This document shows, piece by piece, positions 46,097-58,925 of a stretch of 64,000 bases of DNA. The stretch's first letter is position 1. Each line of letters begins with the position of its first letter. Below the pieces are notes generated by a model. The model was not told where the DNA came from, ran no database searches, and saw only the letters and a program-made list of their open reading frames with translations. The DNA is from Welwitschia mirabilis (Eukaryota > Gnetophyta > Gnetopsida > Welwitschiales), in NCBI GenBank assembly GCA_051453625.1, contig JBOZIK010000001.1:243952979-244016978 (forward strand). The letters are read 5' to 3'. A program made the translations under genes and the position numbers.

Positions 46097-48059
46097 TTTT
46101 TGATTTTGAGTTAAACATTTTATAAGATTTGAGCTTTGAGGCCTCACATGAAATTATGCTCTTCTTAAAATAATTTTCTCCATACTAACCTATCTACATA
46201 ATAGCATAAAATATTTAATAAGTAAAATCATCAAAACTAGATTTTAATCAACATTATCATTAATAATTAAATTTAAAAATTCTTGTATATCTTTTAAAAT
46301 TTAAGTTAATAATTGCCCATTAATAATTTATCTACTTATATGTAAACTCAATAAAAATGTTATTTATCAAATATTCAAGGTTAAGTGCATATATTAATAG
46401 AAATACTTCTTAGATTTTATCATTATTTACATATACACATTATTTTTGTACTATTTATATAGCTAATATGAATCTATTTCTACATGTGTTTTCTATGCTT
46501 TATCATCATTATTCTCATTTCACCATTAATATATTTCCTCTTAATTAATTTTACTCCTCTTACATTTATGTATTTTAAACTTTTCTTAAAGAAAGTTTAA
46601 AGGTTATGTTTGGAAGAGAAGATAAAAATAATGTCTTTTTCTATACATTTATATAACTATGCAAAAACATCAAAAGTTATCTCATTAAAACTATAATGTG
46701 TAAGCAACAGCATTTATCTCTTAAAATGGAATATTACATAATGCTAATTTACTTTATTTGTTATTTCTGTATCCACATAATAAATTTACCTTTTATAAAA
46801 TCTTTTAATCTTTGAGTGGGAAGAAGAAGACTTCAATCTTATTCTAAATGCAAATTAATTTAACCTTAATTATGGTCATAAGTACTTTAACTTTTGGAAG
46901 ATAATACATCATTGATTTGGAGTCATTATTAGACTATTGAACCACTAAAATTTTACAATGCATAGTTGTTATAATATATATGATCTCTTTGAAATCTAGA
47001 AGAAAGTGGCGACCCATACCTTATCCTACAATTTACATTTGTTATCCTCATAGTTTTGAGGAGACTTGGATGTGCTTATTAGTCATTTACTAATTTCGTC
47101 AATCTTTCTCAATAGGGAAGGGAACTAGTTGAAGGCATTACCTTTGTTAAGAGAAAGAATGTTTCTATAGAATTAGTTATGTTGATATGTCAATCCCTAA
47201 AGTGACATACCCAAAAAAACTAATAAATGAAAAGATGGATTGAATGCAAGAGTTAATATAAGATAATTAATATTTATTTTTATATTCATAGGTCCCTAAG
47301 GCAAATACTCATATTAAATGATTCATTTAGTTAAGAATCATCTAAGTAATTTACATGGATAAACATGGACTTTTTGACATGGATAGTAGTAATTGAGTTC
47401 AGAATGAGGATTGTAGAATCCATCATGATGAATGTTCATACTTTTTATTTATATTACATGTTAAGGGTATTCTCTAACTTAAAATTCTTTTCTATTTCCA
47501 CATTTAACAACATCCAGTATTAGAGAGTTTTGATTTTTTTCTAATTTTAGTAATATTTTAGAATGTAACTAGCCTTGCAAAATCCTTGCTAAGTCTCATA
47601 ATGCAAATAAATATTCTATAGTATAGTGATTGATAATTTTAATGTATTCAATGTTGCTTAACATGTATCTTCTTTCCAATAGTTTACTTAGGTAAGTTTT
47701 ATATATAGTTATTACTTCCCAAACTTAAATAGGGAACTATATATAAGGTATCACTAGAATAATTTTTAAGACATATGAGGAGTAGGCATCTCTAGTTAGT
47801 ATGGCATCTTGTGTTGTTTGAAAAAGTAACTTATGTCATATGAGTTACTTAATTTAAATGAATATTTTTAAACCTATTATTAGTTTAGAAAGTTTCTCTC
47901 AGTTTTTTCTTGCCTTAAATAAATACAAAATCTCATGTAATTATTACTTCCTACTTCCTTATTGAATACAAAACCAAAATCTCAAACTATGATCATTCAT
48001 CTAGGAATACAAGAGTATATTAAATTTCTATTAAAATATAAGATAAATATCTTATTTCT
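46097..48059. other. AT-rich sequence, nothing recognised
   Basis: No ORF, LTR or domain seen. 47006-47020 (AAGTGGCGACCCATACC) looks like the primer site of some plant gypsy elements, but no LTR edge was found next to it. Confidence 0.4.
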
Positions 48060-51000
48060 TATATAACACTACTTATTTGTTAAGCACATATTATCATAAT
48101 AGCCATTTTACCTAATGAACTTGCAACCTAGAATAGATTTCCGTTGGAAGTAGAGATAGAGGTGAACATCTTAAACTAATTTTATCAATCATTAATTTAT
48201 CTCATTGATTACAAGATTAATTTTAAAACTAACACTAAATTTTGTTTTTTATGTCTAAAGACCCAAAGGATCTATTAGATATAGGAAATGATCATGTCAT
48301 AAAATACAAAGATAGATTCAATAAAACAACCAACATCCACTAGATGCAATATAAAAAAATTACATAGATTTATTATAGTAACATTGAATTATTTTCTTAT
48401 AGATTCTGTAGAAACAAAAAAAAAGTAAAACATGTTCTTCATCTTCAAGGATATCTATATTATACAATCTACATGTTTGCTCTTCTTTGGGCATGCTATT
48501 CCATCTTCCACTTTCACTTTTGATTTTGAGATGATGTGAACTTAATAAACTTTGATAATAAGGTTACACATCTTCATTAGGATTTTTTCTATGATACAAT
48601 GAACTAATGAATCAAATTGATTATAGTGAATATGCTTAAAATAAAACTTTCTCTTACCTTATACATTTATCCAAAATTTTCTTAGGTCATGCGACTTGAT
48701 GAAACTATGAATCTTAGTGGAATTAGTTTGGACATTCTCCCAATAAATATCCCACTTTTTTTAGCCATTTAATTCTCTAAAAATACCATCCTTTTTTTTT
48801 TAAGTTTAAGAATTTCTCTTAGAAATATTAGTTGCTATGCTTCCATTAGTTTTAAACTGTAAGCACAAAATGGACATATGGTTTAAGCTTTAGTGGGCAA
48901 AAGATCACATTCTAATAACAACATAAGATATGGTATTTGAATCTTTACCTTAAGTTAATCTAGTAAGACCAATTTTTATCTTCTTTTAATATCTTTCCAA
49001 TTTCTTTCATTGATAGCTATCACTCAAACTGGACATCCATACAAAATAGTGGAATACATAATGGATCAAAAAACCTATTTGTAAACTTGCCAATATATAA
49101 TCCCCAATGAACTACATTTATTTTTTAGATCATAAAAAGCTTATTTTTGAAGATTCTTTTTTATACCTATTTATGAAGTAGAAATCAAAGCTACATCATT
49201 TTCATAAAAGAGTAATTTTACTACTAATGATTCTATCCTAATAGCATACTAACTATGTTCTTTATGGAGCCAATCTTGTAACTCATCAATAAAGAGACCA
49301 AAGAGTGTTAGAGAGAAAGGCATCCTTATTTTACTCCTATCTTAGAGCAAATATATTTTTTTATTAAAGTCTTTTATTTCAATTATAACCTCTTCATGTA
49401 ATCTTTAAATAGTAGTAAGAACATTAGGTGGAATTCTAATATTATTGAACTACATCCATAATTTAGTACAATTCACTAAATCATAATCTTTAGAAAAATC
49501 AATAAAATAAATAAAATGTTTTTAGTTTAGCTTTTTTGCAGAATCTGTATAATGCCTTAGTGTGAGTAAAAGATCAATAGTGAAATAATATTAGTGAAAA
49601 CCTATTTGGAAAATCACTTTGATATTATTTTCTTCTACCTTATTACCAGCCTTCTATTTAAGAAGTGTGTCAAATTTCACAAAAATATTACTTATCACTA
49701 TTATTTGATAATTATTTAAATTTCTTATCTTCTTTCTTAAATAGAAAAAATATCTTACTTATTTTCCATTCCTGATTCAATTCATTTATCACTGCAAAAT
49801 TTAATTTTTTTGAATTTATTTATGAATTGAATCTCTAATCCACTTAATTAGCTTAACATATAAATCAGTTGAATCCATGGCCTTTCCATTAGCTAATCTA
49901 TTAATACCAGTTAAAACTTCTTTAAAGGAAAATTGTAAGGGATTTTGGTAATTAATGCTAAAGCATTTCTCACCTACATCTAAAAAACGATTTTTGTAAA
50001 AATCACATATTATAGAAAAAGATAAATTTACAGTTGAGTATTCTCAGTGCTATAAAGAATTTCAAAATTTCTTAGGATCCTTCTGATCATGCAAATGAAA
50101 TGTTGTTATTCATCCTTAATAAAATGTCTCTTTTTACTTCTAATAAGGATTTTGTGTCTTTTTCTTACAACTTTTTCTTTGATTTGTATGTATAACTTTA
50201 ATATCTCTTCTTAAATCTATGCATTCATTATTAAGCTAGAAATTTTAAGTACATTAACTTTTTCCTTTAGAAGTGTTGGCAGCTTTTATATTTATTTTTA
50301 ATAATAGTTCATTAGTTAAGAGATAATCATTTTAATATATAAGGGAGGATTCATTTACAAAGAAAGGACAAGAAGCTTTAGATAGATTTTGATGATCATC
50401 CCTTAAAACATAGATCTAATCTTTGATGCATAGGGTAATTTCAGCAGCAAAATGTGCTTTTGTTAATGCTAAAAGGAATTGGTGTTAAAAGCAATAGTTT
50501 GGTAGATTTTGTAAGGGAATTATTCATAATTATAAGTTACTTTATAGGGTTTATAATAGAGGGGAAGGAGGAAAATGTGGTATCACTAAGAAAAATGATA
50601 AGAAATAAACCAAGTAGTAGCATAGTTATAGGGAAGTGAAGATACTTATAAGAGGAAACGTATAACATACGGTCACTATTAAGAGGTATGAATTGAAGAA
50701 GTGATTGACGATAAGGTGGTTAGTTAGAATACGTGCTATTTGAGATAGAGTGTATAAGGGGCATGCAAAGTAAAAAGAAATGATCAAAAGATTCTTTAAT
50801 AATTCCATTTAATTATGGAGTATGATAATTGTTGAGGTGATGATTAGAGTGGAAACTTGATAATGGGATGAAGTAGGAAGAAAGGGGATCTTTAAAAGAT
50901 CTTTTTACTAGACCTTACGATTTAATGATCCTTTTAACTAAAACTGATGTGGTATTTCTTCAAATTATTAACACTTATACTTAAATGGTATTAGCTGATG

Positions 51001-53170
51001 AATAGCTAGCTAATTTGGCAGTGGGCCATGTAGGATGAAAGAGGGTCACACAAGTGAAAGATGAGGTTAACAAGAACAATGACTTCTATTAAATTTATAG
51101 ATTTATTTATATGAGGTGGTGGTTTAGAAAGTATAATTCATGCCAAGGAGAATAATGATAGGCAAAAAATGGAAAAGCCAATTAAAGTTATGTCATACAA
51201 CTCCCTAGAATCTATTATGGGAGGAGTACATGAACAACATCTAAGTGTCCATGGATCAATTTACTATATATTTTTAATAGTTAATAGTTACTTTTATAAC
51301 TAGTACTCTACATAACAAAGAAACTGATATTATTAATTTCATGTGTTAGTCTTCAAAGATTGTTTATAACTTAGTTATTTAAGGTAGATAATTTGTGAGT
51401 ACATGGGATATAATATTTGTAGCTATGGCATTTTAAACTCTTAGGTACCTGGTAAACAACTAGAAAAATTAACCATTCATGCTAAGGTAATATATATTGT
51501 AGGACTACAAGTTAATATAAATAAAGGATTGTGAATTAAGCTATGTGCCATGATAATAAATTCATAAAGCATATATAAATACTTTTTAAAAATAACCCTT
51601 TTTAAGGAGAGAGAAGATAATTAGAAAACCTTATAAAAGACAAGTAACCACATAACATGTATAATTATAAATAAATAATTATTATTAAGGATAAATTTAA
51701 GTGTAACAACTAACTACTATCATCTCAATTGAAATAGATATCACAATTCTCTAATACATGTAAAGTCCTTTAAATATAACTACTCTAATATATTAATGCA
51801 ACAACTGAAGTAAAACATTTAGATGACACCCAGTTCTCATGGTGACCTTTAGTGCTTTTAATATCCTCCTTTGTAATGGGTCTTGCATATACATGTATGG
51901 TATGAGAACCACATCCATCATAGTTCTTACTATGGCTCAAGGTAAGAAATGATAGGAAAGGAATTTCTAAAGGTACAAGATAATGAAAACTAAGTCACTT
52001 ACATTATTATCATTCACTATTATCCCATAGTAGATTCTAGTAATCTAGTTGCACATAAACCAAAATAATTATAATAATAATATTTAATGCAAATTTTAAC
52101 CTTTTTATTCTAGCATTTTGATCTCAATGCGTTGGGACTTCCAACAAAGAGAATCACTCCTTGAACTTTGAAAAACTAGTTAACTTAGCCAATTTTAGTC
52201 TCATAATTTATCATATCACAATCATAAGTTAATGGTAAACATGAAAAAATCACAAAATAGTTCATAATAGGCTAACAACAAGACACATTAAGACTAACAT
52301 CAATAAGATACATCAATACTCTATAACTCATACAGGGACCTTAAGAATTAGGATATAAAGAGACTTACAATAACAACAAAATCTATAGAACATAATAAGA
52401 TTCATGGAAGATGATAAAAGAAACTTATAGATCATATAAGTATTACTAACAAATGATTTTAAATCATACAAGAGAATACAAGAATAACTAGAAACATACA
52501 AGTAATATAAGAAGAATCCTTGACCTTACAAGAGATATAAGAGAAGTTGAGATTATACTTGTTCTAAAGCTAAGTTCATGAGTACTATTGATAATTTTCA
52601 AGGCTCCAACATGTTCATAATCATAAGATATGCATCTATGATTCTAACAACTAAGGAACTTAGGTTTTATAACTAAATACTAACAGTAAAAGTTAATTAC
52701 CTATAGGTAGTTTAGGTTCTCATAATCCATCCTTTCTGAGCCTGACCACTAGGTGTTAACAATAATATAATAACAATACTTAATAAATTTAATTACATTA
52801 AATAAATAATGTGAGAAGGTACTTTAGAGTACATATAACTACTATTTAATCAATAAAATATAAATTTAAGAAATCTAATACCAAACTAGAGTTAATTTCC
52901 AAAAACAAGTGAAGTAATCCAATTTTAAACTAGAAAGATGGAAGGCATGCAAAAGTAATAGTAAATATTCATAATTAACTCGCTTTTCAATTAATTCACC
53001 AAAAGTAATAATTATAAGTTAAATTTTTCAAATTTCTAAAATAGATAAGCATGCAATTATTTATTATTATTTTTATTATTTTTAAACAGTTAAAAGATAG
53101 ACTTATTATTATTAGAAATTTTTCAATATTTAATTATTTATCTAATTAACTAGGATTTTTTTTTTAAAAC
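48060..53170 (+). repeat. Unclassified repeat R, right copy, with LINE insertion
   Basis: Collinear with 2820-6060, in the same orientation. 48065-48235 matches 2840-3005 (GTAGAGATA-AGGT, then AAACTAATTTTAT-A and TTAATTTATCT). 50300-53160 matches 3050-6050. The extra 2 kb between is the LINE fragment. The microsatellites of the left copy are not expanded here. Confidence 0.65.
48240..50290 (-). mobile_element. LINE (non-LTR retrotransposon), truncated, decayed
   Basis: A minus-strand RT of the non-LTR kind. TIDLLLTLRHYTDSAKK near 49570 is followed by FIYFIDFSKDYDLVNCTKLW near 49500, the usual VDFxKAFDxVxxxxLW. IRMPFSLTLFGLFIDELQD near 49300 stands for VKQGCPLSPTLFGLYIDEL. NDVALISTS near 49190 stands for ADD, with one Asp changed. 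The C-terminal region continues with TILYGCPV near 49050, then QIPYLMLLLECDLLPTKA near 48920. No endonuclease domain was found, so it appears 5'-truncated. The extent is defined by comparison with the empty site in the left R copy. Clade not determined. Confidence 0.83.
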
Positions 53171-53856
53171 CTTAGAAAAATATAAACATAACATCTAATT
53201 AAGGGATTGTAGCTTTTGATTCTACTATTTAAACCTTCTTTACAAAATTCTCTTAAGCATTTTTATCCTACATCCCTTACCTTCTAATATTTATTTGAAG
53301 TTTATAACTTTGTAATGAAAATTTTATATTTATTCTTATTTCATTTTAGTTATTTGTATAACTCAAGCTATTTGTTTTGTTTCATTTTTCTTCTTTTAAT
53401 TTATTTATATAAATATTTTTTATAATTTAGATTTTAATGCTTCTTTAGATGTCTATGCCTATTTTATGTTGTTTTGTAACTTATTTTGTAAGGATATATT
53501 TTATATTTAGGTACTTGGTTAACTTTCATATTTTCATTTACCCTTGAATTCTATGGTCATCTTATTAAATGACATAATCTTTATCTTTTATATTTTGTAT
53601 AAATTTTAGTTAAGAAAAACGTGCATATGAAATATAGAACCTAAATCCAATATATACTTTTATCTTTTTATTAATTAAATATTATATTATTTTGATAATT
53701 TATAACATGAAATAATGTTATTATCCTTTAAGTGTCTTTTAAAAATACAATTTCAAGATGTTCTTTAAAATACTTTAGTGTTCTCTCTAACTTGAATAAG
53801 CTTATCAACACAAGTGAAGTACCACTATATAAATAATGAAGTTAAACTTTATGTCT
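53171..53856. other. AT-rich flank of element B, nothing recognised
   Basis: No coding or repeat structure seen. It ends in the target-site duplication ATGAG (53857-53861). Confidence 0.4.
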
Positions 53857-53861
53857 ATGAG

Positions 53862-55100
53862 TGTTTTGATGCTAAATTATATGTTTTTGATGGAGTATTT
53901 TAAGTTATTTTGTAATACATTTAGACATGTTTAAACAGAAAACAATGATTACTGAGAGTTAATGAGAAAATTATCGATATGCACAATTACTAGTACATTT
54001 AGAGGCATTTTGGATCAATTTTATTACTTTAGATTTTGAGTAGAAATTAATGTTCTACAAGGACAAATTCACTTGGTTAAAAATCTTAAAGAAGTTTGTC
54101 ATCCTTTCCATCATCCATGTGATCATTTGGATGACACCATTTACATGTTGATTAGAATGTTAATTAGATTGACATAAAGGCTAAATATAGAACTCTCTTG
54201 ACATGGTATTATCCTACTATTATTTAGATGACCAGAAGGATGACACCTAATTTTAGTTAATGTACCAAACTTGTGTAATGTATCATGTAGTTTTCATATG
54301 CTATTAGGATTTCAGTTGCATCTATTAGATTTAATATTTTAAGTCTATTGTTGTTAATAAATATTTCCTTTGCTCTTAACTCCAATCATCTTCTTTGACA
54401 CTAAAAATTCTCTTGATAGAAGATTAAAGGGTAGAAGGTCCACCCATTAGTTATACAAAAGAGTCTTCTTTGGATTTAGGCTGTGTCTCCTTCATTGAGG
54501 TACTGTTACTTTGTAATAAGATGTTGTTTTAACTTTTAATAAAAATCTTCTTTTAGTTTTATTTATATTCATGTGCATGTCCCTTATGGTTAATGTTGGT
54601 TATGATTTTCTAATAGTTTCATATTTGATATAGGTCATTAAGGATAACCTTTATCAAGGTTGAAATAATTAGTTTAAGAATTACATTGCATTACATTTTA
54701 TATTTCCTAGCTTAATCATTGCATGTTTTTCATATTCTGTTTAGCATACTTCATAGCCTAGGTTGGTTAGGATTAGTGACATTTTTATTGATTGATTTAG
54801 ATTATACAAGGCCGATCTTGGTGATAGAGATTTGATATATAAATAAATATTACATTTATAGTAGTTTGCATTTATATTGACTTAGTGTATTTATTTTCTT
54901 ACGTTATTTATTTTCATTTGGAATCATAAAAGAAAAACCTAAAAATACATTACTTAAATCAATTATCTAGCTTTGAGTCTAGTGTCTTTGATGGATTATA
55001 ACATTTATGTTAAATTTAATCTATATTAGTGTGTTGTATTTTTGCATATATTTGTGATTTGATAAAGGACATAACGTTTGCATAAATACACATTGCAACA
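53862..55100 (+). repeat. Element B 5' LTR
   Basis: Starts TGTTTTGATGCTAAATTA and ends ACATTGCAACA, about 1239 bp. Palindromes lie at 54096-54138 (TGTCATCC...GGATGACA arms) and 54205-54246. Confidence 0.93.
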
Positions 55101-55106
55101 TCTTAG

Positions 55107-55123
55107 TGTCATTTGCAGGAAGG
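55107..55123 (+). other. Primer-binding site of element B (decayed)
   Basis: TGTCATTTGCAGGAAGG resembles TGGCGCCGTTGCCGGGGA with a two-base deletion and several transitions. Support comes from position and from relatives A and C. Confidence 0.5.
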
Positions 55124-55280
55124 GCTGTAAGGAGTTCGAGGATTATTATTACCTAGATAAGTGATTTAGGTTTCAATTTAGGTGTTTGTTTACGGTAATG
55201 TTATATTTTTACTATAAATACCATAGTTTTTCTTTCTATGTTTTTCTAGGTTTTTCATATTCATTTAACATTTTTCAAGC

Positions 55281-55547
55281 CTGTCAGCCTATTTGTTGTC
55301 TAAATGACATAGGACGATAATGGCCTAAGGCTACGCTTTTTTTGAGTTCTTTTTTTTTTTTAGATTTTGTTTTTAGTTTTCTGCCATAGAATAAATCAGG
55401 ACCATTTCATCTATCATTTAGATGATACAGGTGGATGATTGTTAATTTTAGTTTTGATTCTATTTTTACTTTTTTCCATTCTTTATTTTCTATTTTATGT
55501 GTAGTAGTCATCGAAGTAATCATTTAGATGATAATAAAGGAAACAAT
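55281..55547. repeat. Palindrome array, 3 units, element B 5' UTR
   Basis: Units lie at 55281-55323, 55401-55440 and 55507-55547. The inner cores are TTGTCTAAATGACA, TATCATTTAGATGATA and AATCATTTAGATGAT. Spacing is 106-120 bp. Same place and number as in elements A and C. Confidence 0.85.
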
Positions 55548-55861
55548 TAAAAATACATTTTTGAGCATGCAGGGATATGATATACTCAACTAAAAAGATA
55601 AGGTACCAAAATGAGTGAAGCCTAATTAAGAAAAATATCAAAGAAGATCTAGTCAATTTTAAGCAAAACCTAGGCATGTACACCCAAAGAATTCTAAGAG
55701 TTAAATAAGATGATTTTTTATCTTTTATTATTTTAGAATCTAATTCTTCAAAATAAAGAAATAGTAGAGAATCAAATTATTGTTTTCATCTATGTCTAAT
55801 TAAATGCAAAAACAAAAATAATCATCATCATCTAAAGTCCTAATCATGATGAGAACCCTTA

Positions 55862-57240
55862 ATGCAAAAAAGTCTAATACAAATGTTAAAATTTAAAGAT
55901 TTAATAGTCAATGAAAAATATGAAATTAAAAATTCTTTTGACTTACCTCTTAGTAATGATGTAAATTTAAAAAACTTAAATGCTTATCCAAATTTTTTAG
56001 GAGAGCCTAATGAAGATTCTTTTCAACATCTTACCAACATAGAACAATTACTACTCACTTCAAGAAATGGAAAAAAAATGAATTACTGATAGAACTTATA
56101 TGATTATATTTCTTGTCACACTTAGAGATAAAGCAAAAATTTGGCTTAAAACTATGCCTTATAAAAGTATTAAAACCTAGAGTCATATATGAGAGACTTT
56201 TATCAAAAGATTCATAAGTGAGAGTACAATAAGAAAAATAAAAAAAAAAATGTTATAATCTCTTACCAATAACCTAATAAGGATTATGCCATAATACATA
56301 AATGATTTATTATAGATACACATTCTAATCCTATTAACGAATACCCTAAAGAATAATTAATAGATTATTTTTGTAGTGGATTGAATAGGTAAATCAAAAA
56401 ATTTGTGGATTTTTCATGTGATGGTAACCTGATGAACTTATATTTAGATAATGCATGAACGTTATTGGAAAATCTTGTTGAAATTAGTCAAATTGGTCTA
56501 AATTGAAGTTTAAAGAAATTTGAATTGTAGGTTAAATGATAAAGGGCTTAAAAGAAGAAAACATAATAAATAGGAATTTCAAAATAATTTAATAAATTTA
56601 ATGAAGTATTTTAATACTTCTTTAGAAAAGTACACTTAAATGATCCTAGATGCAAAAGTGGCAAATGAGAAAAATGTAATGTCAAAATGTGATATATGTG
56701 GAGATAACTCTTATGTAATAAAAAAAATCCCTTATTATCAACATGTAAAGAGAAAATACTTGAATAAGTATGTGCATGTAACCAAAAGCCTTTAAATTTT
56801 CAAAACAAAATGTAATATCAACAAGGAATAAGTGGGTAATCAAATTAGAAACATTTTTAAAATAGATTTAATAATTTAAAATTTAAACCAAATAATTTCC
56901 AACCAACCTCTTCAAATTTCCAAAATCAAAATAAAAATGATTTAATCATAAAAATAATGAAAGACTTAAGAAGAACAAACACAAACATTAAAAATTTAGT
57001 TAATGTGTTCCAATAATCTATGTTAGTCAATCAAAGACCATAAGGATCTTTTACAACTTAATATTTTTCAAATTCAAATAAAATAAAAAGATATTATAAA
57101 ATATCTGATTCAAAACACCTATCCATGAAACTTCAACTTTTAAAAATGATGAAGTAAGTTAGGAAGAGGATGATATATAAATTTTATAAACATATAATTT
57201 CCCTTCAACTTTACATGATCCTTCATGAAATAACAAAAGC
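55862..57240 (+). pseudogene. Element B gag polyprotein remnant
   Basis: The first 75 codons from ATG 55862 are open and read LKNLNAYPNFLGEPNEDSFQ followed by HLTNIEQLL, the start of the gag core domain. After a stop, LRDKAKIWLKTMPYKSI near 56120 and ETFIKRF near 56190 follow. The latter is the conserved Trp-Leu-x-x-x-Pro and FxxKFF region. NLMNLYLDNA near 56430 and a degraded zinc knuckle CDICGDNSYVIKKI near 56690 (His to Tyr, last Cys to Ile) come next. It is closest to element C gag. Many frameshifts and stops. Confidence 0.85.
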
Positions 57241-57399
57241 AAAAGATAAGATAACCCTTGGATTTAAACTAAATACAAATCCTACTTTTGATAAGCACTT
57301 AAAAGACTTAATGGAAGATTAGAATATTAACTTACCCTTTCAAAAAGATGCAAGAGAATCATAAGTAAGCTAAGTCATGGAAATACCTACTTAAAATAA

Positions 57400-57905
57400 A
57401 ATAAAATGTACTATCCTTAATAGAGTCTTTCTTGCACAATTTATTTTTAACTTAGTTGTAGAAAAAGCACATAAATTTAAATATCCTAGGATAGCTATAG
57501 TAAGTATTACTTTAGAAGGGAATAAGAAAATAAAAAAATCTTTAATTAACATAGGAGAAATTATAAACATCATGTCTCTTTATGTTTATAAAAGAATTGG
57601 GTTAGGAAAAAGAATTAATCCTCCATATATCACCTTAGAAGTAATTAATACATTAACCAAGAAATCTGTAAGGATCATTAAAAACTTACTTATCCAAACA
57701 GAAGAAGCATTCTACCCCATAGATGTGGTTATAATTTAATTAGAACATGATGGAAGTTACCCACTACTTTTAAGAAGATTCGTTTATGCAATCGCTCATT
57801 GCATCATAGATACATGGACTCGATTAAGGGAATATTATATTGGTAATAATAGATACATTATTAGAGTTTTTGATTTTGTAGATAAATATATTAATAATGA
57901 GAAAA
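57400..57905 (+). pseudogene. Element B aspartic protease remnant
   Basis: One frame is almost continuously open over about 160 codons. NKIKCTILNRVFLAQ is followed by KFKYPRIAIVSITLEGNKK and SLINIGEIINIMSLYVYKRI near 57530-57590, then LGKRINPPYITLEVINTLTK. EEAFYPIDVVII and GSYPLLLRRF near 57755 follow, then AHCIIDTWT. This is the Athila/gypsy protease layout. The catalytic DLGAS is now NIGEI, and the flap-side LLGRPF is LLRRF. A frame this open in decayed surroundings is notable, but loss of the catalytic Asp means no activity is expected. Confidence 0.88.
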
Positions 57906-58100
57906 TCTTAGAAAAAAGAGCTAAATCAACTTTATTCATATAACATCACCTAGTTGAGGAGAGATTACAAACACTATAAGAATTAACTTTGCATAAAACT
58001 CTAATAGAAATAGTTCCAATTATGAAGATGAAGAATTGAAATCTATTAATAAGAAAGAAGTACAACATATGAACTTAATTGAAAATTTTACTTATAAATA

Positions 58101-58140
58101 CCATTGTCCACTATAGTCATTTGAATGATAGTCTTAGATG
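58101..58140. repeat. Single palindrome, element B after protease
   Basis: CCATTGTCCACTATAGTCAT, then TTGAATGATAGTCTTAGATG: the core GTCATTTGAATGAT with weak outer arms. An isolated copy between protease and ORFx. Confidence 0.6.
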
Positions 58141-58529
58141 AAAGTTAGAAAAAGAATAATTCAATAAAAGAAAAATAAAAGTAATGTAAAAAGAAAAGGT
58201 ACAATTAATGTTTAGAAAATAATAGAAGGTATTTAACATAATAAGATTAAATACAATAATTAGAAAAGAAGGAATAATCAAGAACCTATAGAATTTCAAC
58301 TTAACTTGATGAAAAGTAAACCTATCCTTTTCAATATAGCAATCTAATTTTAAAACTCTTCTCATGTTTCTTCATTTCATTCTCTTAAAAATATGTAAAG
58401 AAACATCTTTTTCCTATTCTATTAAATCCACTTTAGCTTATAAAAATAAATATTTTTAAAAGTATGACTTGGGATATTTTGGACTTTTAAATTGTAAAAA
58501 ATCTTATCTTTTTAATAACTCATACTCCA

Positions 58530-58925
58530 AGATGAGACTTAAAGAACTTATTGAGTATATTAAACCTACTACATCATTCATCCTAAGAAGATTTATCTAA
58601 TTTTTTTAATTCCTAATAGAAACATTAGTCTTTTTCATTATGAATATCAATTTTTAGATGAAATATATAATTGGAACTCTTCATATCATGCATTTGATAA
58701 GAGATTGTTCTTTTATGAACATTCAAACTTTTTGTCTCTCATATTGCAAATAAATTTTATGAGCAAAAATATTACCTTATCATGCATGTGTGCCTTTCAT
58801 GTTTTATCAACTAGTCTCTATTTAGATTAATCCTTATTTTTCTGAAAAAGTACATTACCCTTGAACTTGAATAAATTCTTCTTTCTTTTTCTTTTTCTTT
58901 GTTTTCTTCTTGTAAATAAAGTATT
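58530..58925 (+). pseudogene. ORFx of element B, conserved accessory ORF (decayed)
   Basis: MRLKELIEYIKP near 58533 matches IKELLRYIKP of element A. DKRLFFYEHSNFLSL near 58694 matches DKRLFFYELYKFLIS. FHVLSTSLYLD near 58796 and a Ser/Phe-rich end match FMFYQLVNIWFG of A and C in position. Frameshifts are present. It is the most decayed of the three copies. Confidence 0.5.

Noticed and set aside
47006-47022. Possible primer-binding site AAGTGGCGACCCATACC
   Set aside because: No LTR edge or coding region of a matching element lies beside it; chance is likely.
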